64,000 bases of DNA from Rotaria macrura (Eukaryota > Rotifera > Eurotatoria > Philodinida > Philodinidae), in the NCBI GenBank assembly GCA_900239685.1, contig OENT01000150.1:121803-185802 (forward strand). The letters are read 5' to 3'. Below are positions 1 through 13,600 of the stretch, piece after piece. How positions within the stretch are numbered: the stretch's first letter is position 1; each line of letters opens with the position of its first letter. The notes beneath the pieces are model-generated. The model was not told the origin of the DNA. It worked only from the letters and a program-made list of their open reading frames with translations, and made no database searches. The position numbers and the translations under genes are program-made.

Positions 1-413
1 AAAAGAAAAGTCACACAAAAGAAAAAACATGAAAAGGAAAGCAGAGAACAACATCAAACGCAATGACAATGTAAAAAGTACAATGAGACTAAATGTTCCA
101 TGCTCAGCTCATCATCTTGGGGAGAGGGAGAGAGATAATTTTCGGTTCGCTTCGTTTTTTGTAATATCCAACAACAAATAAATCCAAAAAAATTCTGTCT
201 TAAGTAGGAAGAATGAATATATATTAAAAAAAACAATCAAACAAATAAACGGAAAAATAATATGAGAACAACGCACATAACTAGAATATTGTGTTTTTGT
301 TTTGTTGATGACAGTTCAGTATAGAAATAGAGATACATACAGGTATTGACAGATAATCAAATAAACATCAACTCTATACAAGATAAACAATGTGAGAAAG
401 AACGTAGAAACGA
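1..413. other. AT-rich 3' flank of CNOT1
   Basis: No gene is visible here. It lies downstream of the CNOT1 stop on the minus strand, so it probably includes that gene's 3' UTR. I saw no AATAAA on the minus strand. Confidence 0.4.
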
Positions 414-3400
414 CTAGGGTTTAACAATGGCAGTTTGTTGTTGTTGCTGCTGCTGTTGTTGTTGTTGTTGTTGGGCACTGACGATTGGGGCATTTGGAAT
501 ATGAGGAAACCCACGTGTTAGTGTTGTCAGTAAACTAAAAAGTATAAAGAAATAAACATGGTATAAGATTTAAATTTGATTTCGTACACCATATTCATTC
601 GTACATATTTCTCGTTCGATAATTGGCTTGAGTTTTCAGAGATTCTCGAAAATCTAACTAACTGGAACGTAGTACACATATTCTATTAAAACTCAATACT
701 TTATCGAATTGCTAACTTTAAGAGTATGCTTTAAAAATGAAATGCAGTTCTTTGTTTTCAATAAATAATACGTGGCTGACAATAATTCATAACAGAAACT
801 ATTCATTTATGACTACAGATTGTCTCTATTAGAATTCAAATACAATCTAAATGGAAATTTCATTATTGAAATAGAGTAACTCGAAATAATTAGAGCTTAT
901 TTATCGATCGATTACAATTTTTCAAAAAAAAATCGACTTTCGTAGTCGAATGTGTTCTTCGGTATTGAAATGAACAAAACTGTCGTCTATCTAATAAAGA
1001 TAGGAAAACAGATTTTACGTGAAATTCTGAATCAATGGTAACATAAAAAATGACGAAAGAACAATCTAACTAACCGTTTAACATCAGGTGAAATACTCAT
1101 AAATTCACGGGTCCATAATTTTAAATTTGGATTTCGTACAAGTTCAAGAAATGTTATTAATAAACCCCATGGGTGTGGACGATTAGCAACAAGTCGTTCA
1201 AGTAAAACTCTTCAAAAGACAAAAAAAAAAGAAATTCGAAATTTTCACTCCATGAACAATTATATAACATACCGAACAATTTGTTCTTGTAAAGCTTCTG
1301 AATTAGCTTCGGCAAATAAATATAAAAGAGTATAACTAAAATAATGTGTATGCGTATTTGGATATCTCAAGTGATTAGCCATAGCATTTAAAAATATATA
1401 ACGGCCTTCAGTATCGAGATCGACAGCTAAATTTTGAAATATATCCATATGTGCTGAATGTGTTATTGACGACATTAATGGTTGACCATTCGTTTTATTA
1501 TTCAATGTTGATAATGCTTGTGTTGCAACATATAAAACAAGTGCATTCAACATTCTTATATTATAATGTGAACCAGGATCAGCACCTTGTTGTAAATATG
1601 AACGTAATTCAGATAGAAATGTGACTGGTGCACGTGTACGTAAATATGAATCAAGATTTTGTTTGAATTTCGGTGGTTGAATATTTTGTGAAAAATTATA
1701 AGCTATCACCGGTACAATCGAGATATCATTAAGCATATCAACTTTGAAATTAACCAAGAACGGATCTGGACAACGCATATGCTTTGGAAATGCGGACAAA
1801 ACAATATTACGTAGTTGATGTGCTATTAATGGTAATGCGTCACAAAATTGATAATAATGTTCACATAGAAATTCAGGAAAATCATGTAATAATAACATAA
1901 AGGTTTTCAAAATGCCTTTGAAATAAACTTGAAATGATTGTGCATGTTCACCAGAACGTATGAACGGTGTTACTAAACGTAATGCATCAACAAGCAATAA
2001 TGCATACATATTGTGTGTTTGACGTGTAAAACGGCCACCAGACAATAACAAACGTGACATAAATGTTCGATGTGCGACGATTTCAAGCCATGCAAATGCA
2101 AAGCCAGGTACACGTTGAGGGCGTAAAAGATGTAAACAATTCGTAAATGCCAAATAGATATAATACATAACGCATTCATTTGCAGATGATGCATCGAGAC
2201 TTGGCGTTGTACTACTAAAGAAATGAGAAATATCATAATAAGATCAAAGATGAAAATTTGTTTTTTGTTTTCTTCTTTAAAAGTGCCATCTGAAACTCAT
2301 GTCGAGGACAGTTATTTTCTAATCAGCTTATAAATTCGAAGCTGTCTCATTAAGAACGAACTACTTTAGGTGAGACGTAACGCTTGAAAATTGCCTATGT
2401 CACTTTGCCTTCTGTCCGGATAGACTGAAGCTATAGTTAACAAAGAAATCAATTGTCGAAATGATGACATGCAAAGTTTTGCAAATGAAATTAGTGCAAA
2501 TTCGATACTAAACTAGAATTATTTTACTGATACTTCAGTATTGATTGAAAACTGAAGAAAAACTAATGTCATCTTCAAAGTTCGTCTATTTATAGATTCG
2601 ATGATCATTAGAATATTCTAAATCCATTAAGATTGATAGTAGTAAAACAACATCATACAAATAGTTTCATCATTAATTTAGTTTCACATTTTATAGATCA
2701 GTCGTGATTACTTGACTGAAACAAGAGAATGCCTACGATTCTAAGAATGTTCATAAACAGAAGCAATAGTTTTGACTTACGATTTATCTTTTCTTTACGT
2801 TCATTATGATCTAACTCGTATTTTTTTATGCATGTTCTCCGCGATTGTTGTCTCTAGTGGAACAAGAAGCTTGGTCGTTGTTCTTCTAGATGACAATTCT
2901 AACTATTACCCATTTCACAAAAGAAGGCGGGTGGATACAGCTATAATAGCTGTATCCATCCGCCTTCCTTTCTGAAATGGATAATAGTTTAGAGTAATTT
3001 GTTAGTCTTACAGTGTTCATCAGTTCAAAAGGGGATTTTGTTTTTACCCTCAACTTAACATAGAAAAAGTTGATCCATGCTTTTAAACAGTCTGAAAATT
3101 GAGCAACGAATTCAATCTTAAAGATCTTATTAAATACTCTGAGACTCGTAGTTAAATCATTACGCTTATCTTAGGACAAATTTATTCCTCCGATGATGTA
3201 CGTTGTCCTTATTGTTCTCTTCATTTAGTTGCAGAGATTCTTGCATAGAATACTGTGTCATTATTTCAAATCTTATTTTGATTTATTGCTTCTTTCTATT
3301 TACTTCGGCATAGTTGATGTAACAGCAGCTGTAGATTCTTGAAATAAATTAAGAATAATTCTTTGATATGCCAATGGATGAAATTGATCACCTTGTTCTT

Positions 3401-3701
3401 CGTGATCAGCAAAACAATGCGCAGCTAAAATTCCCAGAATACGATTAATTAAATGTATTCTTGCACCATAATTATTCGCATCGGATGTATGTGTTGTTAG
3501 AAGTGATAGAAATCGACAAAGTGAATCAATGCCTTGATGGCAACGTGCGTAGTGTGCTTGTTGTGTTGCAGTTGATGATGTCGACGTTATTGGTGGTGTT
3601 TGCCGAATAATGTCATAAACACTATTCACACATAGTTGGATAGTCATACGAAGAAACTTTGCTATTGTATCATCTGATCGAAATAAACCTTGCATGTTCA
3701 T
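414..3701 (-). other. CNOT1: CNOT1 exons 25-28: Not1 C-terminal (NOT module) domain
   Basis: These four exons encode the Not1 superfamily homology domain that binds CNOT2/CNOT3. The best-conserved stretches are [39 protein letters not shown] and [20 protein letters not shown], all nearly identical to the human protein. Exon 27 carries [20 protein letters not shown]. The last exon (534-414) departs from vertebrates: after [10 protein letters not shown] it runs into 13 consecutive glutamines (CAA/CAG codons, about 436-474), then TAIVKP and a TAG stop. The 1,058-bp intron 25 (2215-3303) contains the hairpin listed separately. Confidence 0.93.
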
Positions 3702-6700
3702 CTAAATGATAACGAAATTAGTTTTAGTATTGTATGTAAAACATAAATATTTCGAACGATCGACAATGAAAATATCTTGATTGTTCAATTGTTCTACTTA
3801 TTTTTCAAATACGTAGTGTGTTGATGATAAAATCTATAGTAGTTGATATTCTTCTTTTCATTCTGATAAATTTTATCATTTACATATGCGTAAAAGCAAC
3901 CTGTCGCCTCATTAACAAGAGTCATTCGTATGTTCGTAACTAACTTATACATTAGGGTTGATTGACTCACATCGAATAGCTACTAGTCAAAATTTGGGAA
4001 TTGTACGTGAACATATTGACACTTATAATCAGCCTTTAGCTACAACATAGGGCAAACTAAGTAGTTATCCATTGAATTCCAATAAATATTCTATGACTAG
4101 AGATCTGATTCGAAAAGTGTCTAATCTGATGAGCAATCGTATTATGTTGCAAGTACGAATACTCAAGCAATATTTATTCATTTTACTATTCCAATGTAAT
4201 CATGACAATGAAGCTTCTTTTCGTAGCATGATCGGAAAGTCTTCTGGTAAAAGATCGATATGAATTTGAGCATAGTACACGATATTGTTATTTTAGTTTT
4301 TCATTTGTTAAAAATGAGAATAAAACTTCAACTAATGGTCATTTATTTTATCTTCTAAGAAATTTAACTATTTTGAAAAGTACATTTCGATTGTGTAAAA
4401 TATTTCATATTGACTTACTTGATTAAAAACTCCTTGAAATGATTGGTGTTGACTTAAACGGTTTGTTTGTGTCATAGTCAATGTGACCCAATCACTTAAT
4501 ATATTTTTAGCCTTATTGGCAATAGCTGTTGTTTCCATTTCATCATTCGATGTCAAATGCTTATGACCATTACTTATAACAGATAATGATATAATAGCTA
4601 ATTTATCAATCTTAGCAGCTGATTGTGCATTTGCATTTGTATCATTGCTAGTACTTGTTTCATTTGTTGTTGTTGTTGTTGTTGTTGTTGTCAACGATGT
4701 ATAATTAAGACGTATGATTTCAAGTAAATCTCGAACCGCTTCGGCTGGTTGTTTACCAATTAACGATATGCGATGAAGTGATTCAAGTATAGAAGCAATA
4801 TCACTATCAACACAACACGGTTGTTCAATAACACAATTTCGAAGAAAATTAACAGCAAAATGTAAGGCGGCACTACTTCCTGAATCGATTAATTGTGCCA
4901 CGTGTGCATCCATTTGACGTATGTCAAGTAGACGATTGCGTAAAAGTTGATTGACAGCATAGACATTAAATTTCATGTCATTCGAACAATCTAACCATGT
5001 CTTAGTTAATGTTTTACTAATAAGTGACATATGTAAACGTATTTCAACAAGTAATTTTAATACATTCATATGAGCATTCTTAAAACGTTCTAAGTTATCA
5101 CCATCTTGTGTTTGTGCTTGAAGTGTATAGTGTTCGAGTAAATTACAGATGATTGCATGTAGAACACCATTTAATGCCATTTGAGGAGCATTTGGCGACG
5201 ATTGATTATGTAAATTAGTACGTAAGGTATTGACACTTTCTAATAGACGTTGTAGTGCAGTAGCAAATGCTGGATTATGTTGAGTTGAGATAAGTTGATC
5301 GATTTCAGTGACTAGACGATCCCATACGCATGGCCCGGTTTCATCCATCTAAATCAAAGAACAAGAAAACATGAAAATAAACAACTAATATTTGAGTCGA
5401 GATACACTTCTATCAATAAATAATAAGAATTCTACGAGTTTATGAATAAATAACTATTTTTCGACAAGCATAACTTCTGTCGAACATTACGCATCATTCT
5501 CATCGATCGGATATACTGTTGTCACCCGAAAAACGGGATTGTAAAAACAATTCTATGCAACAGAACTCAAATAAGAAATGTTTCACGATTGTATACTTTC
5601 ATTTCATGCCGACTATTTCTCATCAACTAAGAAATATATCAAGTTTAGAAAAACAAAAATAACAATCGTTTACATTACCGTCACAAGTTCTCGTTTTTCA
5701 TTATCACTTGGTTTAAAACCTGGAATATAATGAACAAAATCTTCGTAAATAGCTAATTGATGTGATGATAATGGTCCATAACGTAAACGTATAGGTTCCA
5801 ATAATCTATCTGACTGAAATTCAGCTACATTCGTTGCTGTTGGTAATTGTCGTCCTTCTGCTCGACAACGTTGTCTAATCTCAATATCACCAGCCAGACG
5901 TTGATCAATCAATTGTATTGCTCGATGTATTGTTATTCGTTGTAATAGACAACAGCACAATTCAATATTTGATGCTGCTATTTCGGCTGCTGCTTGATGA
6001 ATCATATCTCGTGTTTGACTCGATAACTGATCGTTTGCTGCACCATTCGTTGCTGCTGTTGACGCTGCCGTATTTGTTGTTGATAATGAATCATTAGTAT
6101 TACTATTGTTTGTTGACGTAGTTGAATTTGTTGCTGGCACTTGTGGAACTCCCAAAACGGTTTGTAAATGCGTTTTAATATATGATTGTATTTGATCTTG
6201 TAATGCTGGTCGTGCAGTGATAAGTACAAGACCACTACTTAAATAGGCAACCATATTACGTGCCGATGTACGTAATTGTTGTTCGTCAGGATTTAAAAGG
6301 AAATCTTTGCGTACGATTGTTTCAGCTGCACTTGTTGCTACTTTAAGTGAACGTTGAACGGTTTGAAGACTCTCGTTGATGGCTTGTTCGATAGGCGAAT
6401 GAATATATGTTTTAAGACGTGGATGATGTTGAAATAGAAGTATATTGGGATTAATTTCAAGCATGGAACTTAACGATTGAAAGATGGATGGTTTAAAATC
6501 GGATAGTTTATATTTTGGTATCGGTGGAAGTGTTGACACGGTAGACGACGATGATGATGATGATGACGATGACGCTACGGGTATTGTCTGCGGTTGTTGT
6601 ATTGGAATAGGTAGAACAGATGAAGATGATGATGTTACGCTAGTTGAATTTTGCTGATTAGTTGATAGTTGGTGATAATTAATTATAGCTGGATCATTAT

Positions 6701-9700
6701 ATAAAGATGACGACGCTACCATATTGTTTGACTGTTGCGTTTGATATACTATGGGTGTTATACCTGCTGGTGGCTGGCGATTATTATTCGATAATTGTTT
6801 TTCAATCTTTTCAAAATATTCTTTGTTCGATAATACATTATGAATGGGAAGATCCTGAAAGCGACAATAGAATTATGTTCATCTACATCATAGAAAAATT
6901 CTTTAATTTGAATGCTTGAAAAAACTCTTAAGTGTGTTTTTGTATACTCATCGTATATGCGATTCAAATCTATTCTAATGAACATAATCATAAACTCGTA
7001 TATTGTGATGATAAACTCAATTTTTCTCAATAGACGTATGAAACCATGCATATTCTCAGTTGTTTTATTCATTTTTGTTGGTCTAACGAGAGAAATCAAT
7101 CAATTGTGAATCATTTTCTCAGTCAAAGTTTGATGCATCACGTTGTCTCAATGTGACTAAAAATATGTTGAATAGAATTCATTCTTTTAGGATTCGACAA
7201 GAATAGTACACTGCTAAATAATAAATATTTTCAATGTTTCTACATTAAGATACAGTTGCGGTAAAAATGTACTATTTGCATGATTCGATTCAATAGTTTT
7301 CTCATTTGAACATAAAAATGATTAAAAACAATTCTATAATATGAGTATACTGATTCGTTTCTGTCTCTATGAATGCCAAAATTCAAGTTTTATTGTGTTT
7401 TCAAGCAAACGCTGGTGTCAGTTTTCTTTTCTCAACATCTTTATAAGAACGAATTTTGATTAGATCAAATAGATATTATTTTATCACTAGAGATCAATTT
7501 CAACATGATGCAGAATAAACTTAAGCATGCTTATGTATGTTACAATAGTATTTGAGATTGGTGTTTTTTTTTCCTACTTCATCTTTACATATAAATTTCA
7601 AAACAGTCATCTTGTATAGATTGTTTCTATAGAAAGAAAAACTTACAGTTAGTTGAATTTGTAATTGTCTACAAAGTACTTCAATTTCAAATTTTAAATT
7701 TAACTTGAAATCTGGAATCGCATGCATTTCAGCAAGAATAGACATAATACCCATTAACCATGGATTTGGTTGTTGAAAAATCTATTTGAAGGAAGACAGA
7801 AAAAGTAAATAAATAATAGTGAGAAAATGGTTGCTTTTTTCATATTCATACTTTGCTTCGAGTACATGATTCTAAGATTTTGGCGACGAATGGTATAACA
7901 TATAATAATTCTTGTGAACCTGTATGGTATGCTTCGATAACTAAGGATTTTATTTCCAAATCCTATGAAGAGAAATTTAAAAAAAATATTTAGAATTATC
8001 TTGTTTCTTTTCTTTTTTCTTCTAGAATATTCCACAAACTGTAGCAAGAATTGGTTTATTTTTTGCGATGGTTATTATACCAAGCCAATGACCGAGATTT
8101 TTTAACAATGCACGATCAGGTATATTATTCATTTGTTTATCACTTAATAGAAGAATCTTGAGAAGCAAAAAAGAAACAAAACAGTCGCGGTAGATAATAA
8201 ATAGGTTCCTTGTGTTCATGTGCACTCTTACTTTAATATTTCGATGTGTTTCAGTTAATACAGTATCATAAACACTATTAAGATTGATTGTATTTATAAA
8301 CCCAGCGTATAATGAATGAAAATTTGGCTCAATGGAAGCACGCTTCATTACTAAGTATTGTGCAACCCATTTCCAATGTTGTTCATCATTACCCAGAACT
8401 TCTTTTAATTCTTCAGCCTGGATAATGAGTAAAAAAAAAGCAAATTTATTCACTTGAAAAAAAAAAACAACACAAAAAATGATTGTCATTATACCTTTTG
8501 AGATAGATTAGCAAATGATAGATTATTAAATGTAAATCCAACTTTATCACTTATTTGTTCTACTGGAGGTTTTATTCGTACGAGAAGATAACTTGGGTCA
8601 CTCATTAAGGTTCGAATATTGGCAGTTTGTGTTAGCGATGGCTACATAGAAATAAAATGAAATAGACCGTAGATTTTCTATTTCGAATAGCTCACTCCTT
8701 TTTGTGCGGGATTTTCTCTTCCGACACCTCCATTGCCAGGTAAGTATTGTTGTTGATTATTTATTGGTGGACCACTATTCATGCGTGGAAACATAGTGGA
8801 TGCATTCATTGTTGACTGCGATATTTGCGGTTGTGGACTAATCGTTGCCGATGTTGTTAAATTTGCTGTAGGTGTTAATGTACGCGATGAATCGAATGTT
8901 TGTTGAATATTTGTCTTTGAACCATATTCAAGATATTCACGAATATTTAGTGGGATTTCAGAGTAAGTTGATAAACTTCGTAAACCTTGCAGAAATGGCG
9001 GTTGTTCACGAATTCTAAAAAAAGAAAATTTTTTAACAAATATTTCTTCGTTGTGCTTTTAAACATCTAGTAAATGTTTTAAATCAGCATCATTTTTCAG
9101 ACGAGTCTAGAATATCAGATGACTTAAATCAAAAACTAAGTATTCTGTACCTTCCAAGGGAATAGTTTTTTATCGGTCTTTATTAATGGCAATATTCGAA
9201 ATAAGCTGTGATTGAAGAAGAACGAAATCAAAGCTCTAGTAGTTAGATTAAGGATAAGAAAATATTTATTTTATGATAGGACAGAAGAAAACCTTTGCTT
9301 GAAAAACTCAATTAAAAACAAATGGTCAACGTAGCAAGTAGCGTTCTTTTGAAAATGAACTTTCAATATGAATCGTGACAAATGTAAAGTTGTTACTGAT
9401 AAATTTACGTTTCTTGCGGCTAATCTCTGACGAAAATGGTCTATGATGATTAATAGAAAAGCACGCAAGAGAAGCACAAAAAAGTATGACATATGTTCTC
9501 ATGCTAATGCTATTCCAGTCCAGGTTAAGGTGGCAGCGACTGTTCGTCTTATATCAATGATGTAATGTTACGATAATTGTATGAATTCTATTGCTTGCTC
9601 ATAAATTGAATGTGGTATTTTTCAATGCCAGGATACAACAATGGGACATAGTTAATCCTTTTTACCGCTCAGGCAAATTGATAGATGCCTTGTTTCATTG

Positions 9701-10584
9701 TTCCAGACTAGAACAACATGAAAAGTTAGAGAAATCATTCGAAAACAAAACAACTTTTGAATTTCCATCAAAAGTATTAAGAACACAAACTAGTTTTAAG
9801 CGAACTCATCGACGAGTTGAAGTCTAAATCGTCGACTGAGTTTCGATCGAATCGTGAATGAATCGACAATTCGCATTTATTTTATTTTAGCTCCTAAGAA
9901 TAATTTTCTCATCGATATTTTAACATATACAGTAGTTTTCAATTGAACTTTCTTTAAATATAAATTTGTTTATTCGATAGATATCGCTCACCGCCCTCAC
10001 CAGAAAAAAAAACAATACAATTTATTGGAACTCTTATTAGATTCTGTCTATATTGATTTATTCATCAATATTGGACTAGGACGAAAGCTCCGCTCTTATC
10101 AAATTTGACAGTTACCGAATATTCCTGATACGACTGGCTATAATTTCATTACTCAAATTGACTAATGATTGAAAGTTTTACTCAATTAGAATAATTGTGT
10201 AAACAACAGCAATGTTCAAACTTCCTAAAAAGTAAATTTCCTTAAACGAAAGATATATCTCCTATACAACTCAAATCTTCCTCTCAACGGTCCGGTCCCA
10301 CTGACCACGACTCAATTTCGGACAAGACAATAATTTCCATACAGTTATCTTGTTAATTTCCATAGTTGATTAGTGATTTCTAAAATTTCACTTGTTTTTT
10401 AGCGTACGGTTTCTGTCTTCTTTATAGATTGACAGAAACTTTCTCCTTATCGTGATCTGAAAATGTCTCATCTATTCTAGAAATTTCGTTTATTTTCGAG
10501 TCAAAAGTGCTTGAGATTTTTTGATACGTTAGAAATTTACTTTTTCTGAAGTTTAAATATACCTCGTAGATAAATACAAACATA

Positions 10585-10615
<31 letters not shown>

Positions 10616-13600
10616 TAGAAGAAAATATTTTGTTTGATTAAACAACAACAAACCTTGCTTTACATCTATCAAGTGCTGTAACAGCAAAATTCCATAGATT
10701 TGTTCCTGTAGGCTTTTTTAAACCTTCAAAAATGGCTCGGTATGCAGCAACCAATGCTTGGTGCTGAAATAAACCACGTTCAAAAAGTCCACCGAATAAT
10801 TGTGCCGTTAAATGAAGTTCTCGTTCAGGATATTGAATGTAAAATTTATATTCTTCAAATAAATTTCTTATACCATTATGAAAAACATCCTTAATAGACA
10901 ACAAACATACGGCGATGAAAAATAAGATTTTATATTTATTTTCGTTTACTTTTTCTCGTTGAATTTGAGAATCTTTACAACGTGTCATTATATCGAGAAA
11001 TTCATCAACAGATATCGGTGGTGGATTACTTGTTTTCGAATATAGGCGTTTAAAATAAACATCAACATCCGCTATTTCACCCATTGATGTTGTTACTGTT
11101 TTTGTTGTTGTTGTTATTGCTGTTGATGATGATGAACCAATCGTTAACGGATCACTACCATTAGTACCTTTTATTTTAGAACAAAAAAGAAAAAGAAATG
11201 AGTAAAATAGAAACAAAAAAAGAAAAGAAATTTTGTTTTCTCTCACTGAGAAGATGTTCACTTGGATCCATCATCATTTTCTAGTAAATAGAATCAAACT
11301 ATGTTGAACTTTTCACTTTCTCTTTTTCTCTCGTACGCTGTTTCACTATCCCATAGACGTATAAATGCATAGACCCTGGATAAATCTGATCATTACAATT
11401 TTTATTTTTTTCTGTATTGGTCGCATGGTTTGTTAAGATATTGTTTTGTCAAAAATACGAGTTACAGTAGTGGACGTGTCGACAAATCTCTCTTTTTCTC
11501 GCTCTTTTTCTTTTTCTTTTCTTTTCTTTCTTTTTCTCTCTATCTTTCTCTTCGCGTTCTCCTGTTCTATTGCTGCTATTACTACTATTTCCACTCATAC
11601 ACACACACAAACCCAAGTGGCTTTTCTCCGTCTCGGCCGCCGTTTTAGTTTTTGTGTTCGATGACGTACGCATTCGTTCTTCTCGTTCTCTCGTTGTATA
11701 TAAATTCATCATGGCATCCTCTACTATGGACGATTTTGACGTGGCCGCGGCAGCACACGCATCTACATTTCTTTTTTTTTTTGCTTACAAAAGCGACAAT
11801 TGAAAATGAAATGGTATTTTTCTCTTACTTAAAATATGTTTCTTCACGTTTTGCAAGCCAAAAGTTTTGCTTACTTTGTACCGATTTCAGAGTAAAGAGA
11901 ATTGTAGCGATCACATGACTACGATTCTGTGCGCATAAATTTATGTTGAGGACATTCAAGAAAAAGAATCCCTAATCTGTCAAGAAGAAATGGTAAACAA
12001 TGAATAGTAACCTATTTCATCACAAATGCAAAAAAGTAGACTACAACATTTTCTTCTGTTGATCGAGTTGAAATCGTATTTTACATGTAGCGCGCACAAG
12101 TCCGATGTAACTTTTCGATGAACAGCATATTATGAACAAATAGATGCAGTTTATATTTCAACAAGATGAGCAACTGAGATTATGAATTTGGCCCCAGTTA
12201 CCGAAATAATCGTTACCTTTTGCTTTTGATGAATTTTCATAATACATGATCAGTCATTCATTGTTCATCTTCGAAATTATTCGAATTTCTTTCTCAATAT
12301 AGAAATTGAAAAGAATTGTGTTCTGTTTAAATTGAACTTGATAAGAATGTCTATTGAACGTTTTAGAACTCGATTGGCTTGTATAACTAGAATTCATAGA
12401 TTTACAAACTACGAGCGATGACTAGAATTCTTCCGAATATGGAAATCGTCAAAAATTCCGTAAATGGTTGTCAATAACAAATTTGTTTGATTTTAGATTT
12501 TCATACACAAAAATCTCAGAATTATTTATTCCATTAAATTATCTTTTCATGAAAAGTTCGATATTTATCGATAGAAGAACGTTGCCGTATTGGACAGTAG
12601 AAGTAAACTAGTGAATCTTCTAATTTACGAAAAACTACTATGTTAGCACAGCTCTGATGAGGTAATTAACAAAAAAACATAATATTCTTGATTCAAATGA
12701 AGTACGCATATTATCAAGAACTTTGCAATCTCGTTCTTAGTATTAGAATTACCTATTGTTGAACGAAGTTGAGCTGTTACTGAAAGTCCATTCGATGGAT
12801 TTGTGGGTGATGGTGTAAATGATGTTGAATGATGATATAATTGCTGAGAATTCAATGGTAATGATATCGATGTAGGCCTTTGTAATGTTTGTTCATTAAG
12901 ATTAGTACTTGTAAAAATAGTTCCTGTTGTTGATGTCAATGTATTCAGAATTTTAGCTGTCGATAGCATTGTTTGGATGTCTTGAACAAAATCGCCATTT
13001 GTTATGGACGGTAATGCCAATTGAAGAACAGCTAATAGAACATTGATTGTTTCAGCATTTGTTATTGCTTTACAATTGACATCGTCTTTTGATAATGGCG
13101 GTGGTTGAAGTAATTGTGGTGCCTTTCTACGTAAATATTGAATAGTTGTTTGAACGAATAATTCCTGCAGTGAGAAAAACAAAAACCTTTCATGTAAAAA
13201 CTTTATTTTTGTGTCTTTCATATTACTTGATGTTCACATAATTTGTCTGATAGCCATTTGTCTAATTTCAAATAACCACGTCTTGATGCTAAACAGGCAA
13301 GATCAACAATAAATGTCATAGGTTGAGCACCAAGTAATGGTAGTAATGCTTTTAAATCTTGTACTATTTCAAGTATACGACTCAAACGTTGTTGTTGTTC
13401 ATTGTCAGTCGCTCGATTGTACCAATCAGCTAATGATGTTAAAAGTGTTGCACGTAGTAATGTTGTATGATGCTTTATAAAATATAAAAAATGAAACATT
13501 GAATTATCCTAGTATTCTTTAATGATAGGATTTTTCTTACTTGTGAATTCCACATATAGCTAAGCAGTGGATTTACATTAGGACTACTGGCAAGAAAATT

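Noticed and set aside
11430-11918. Several 70-88-codon Ser/Phe-rich frames in CNOT1 intron 14
   Set aside because: They translate the polypyrimidine tract and have no family resemblance.
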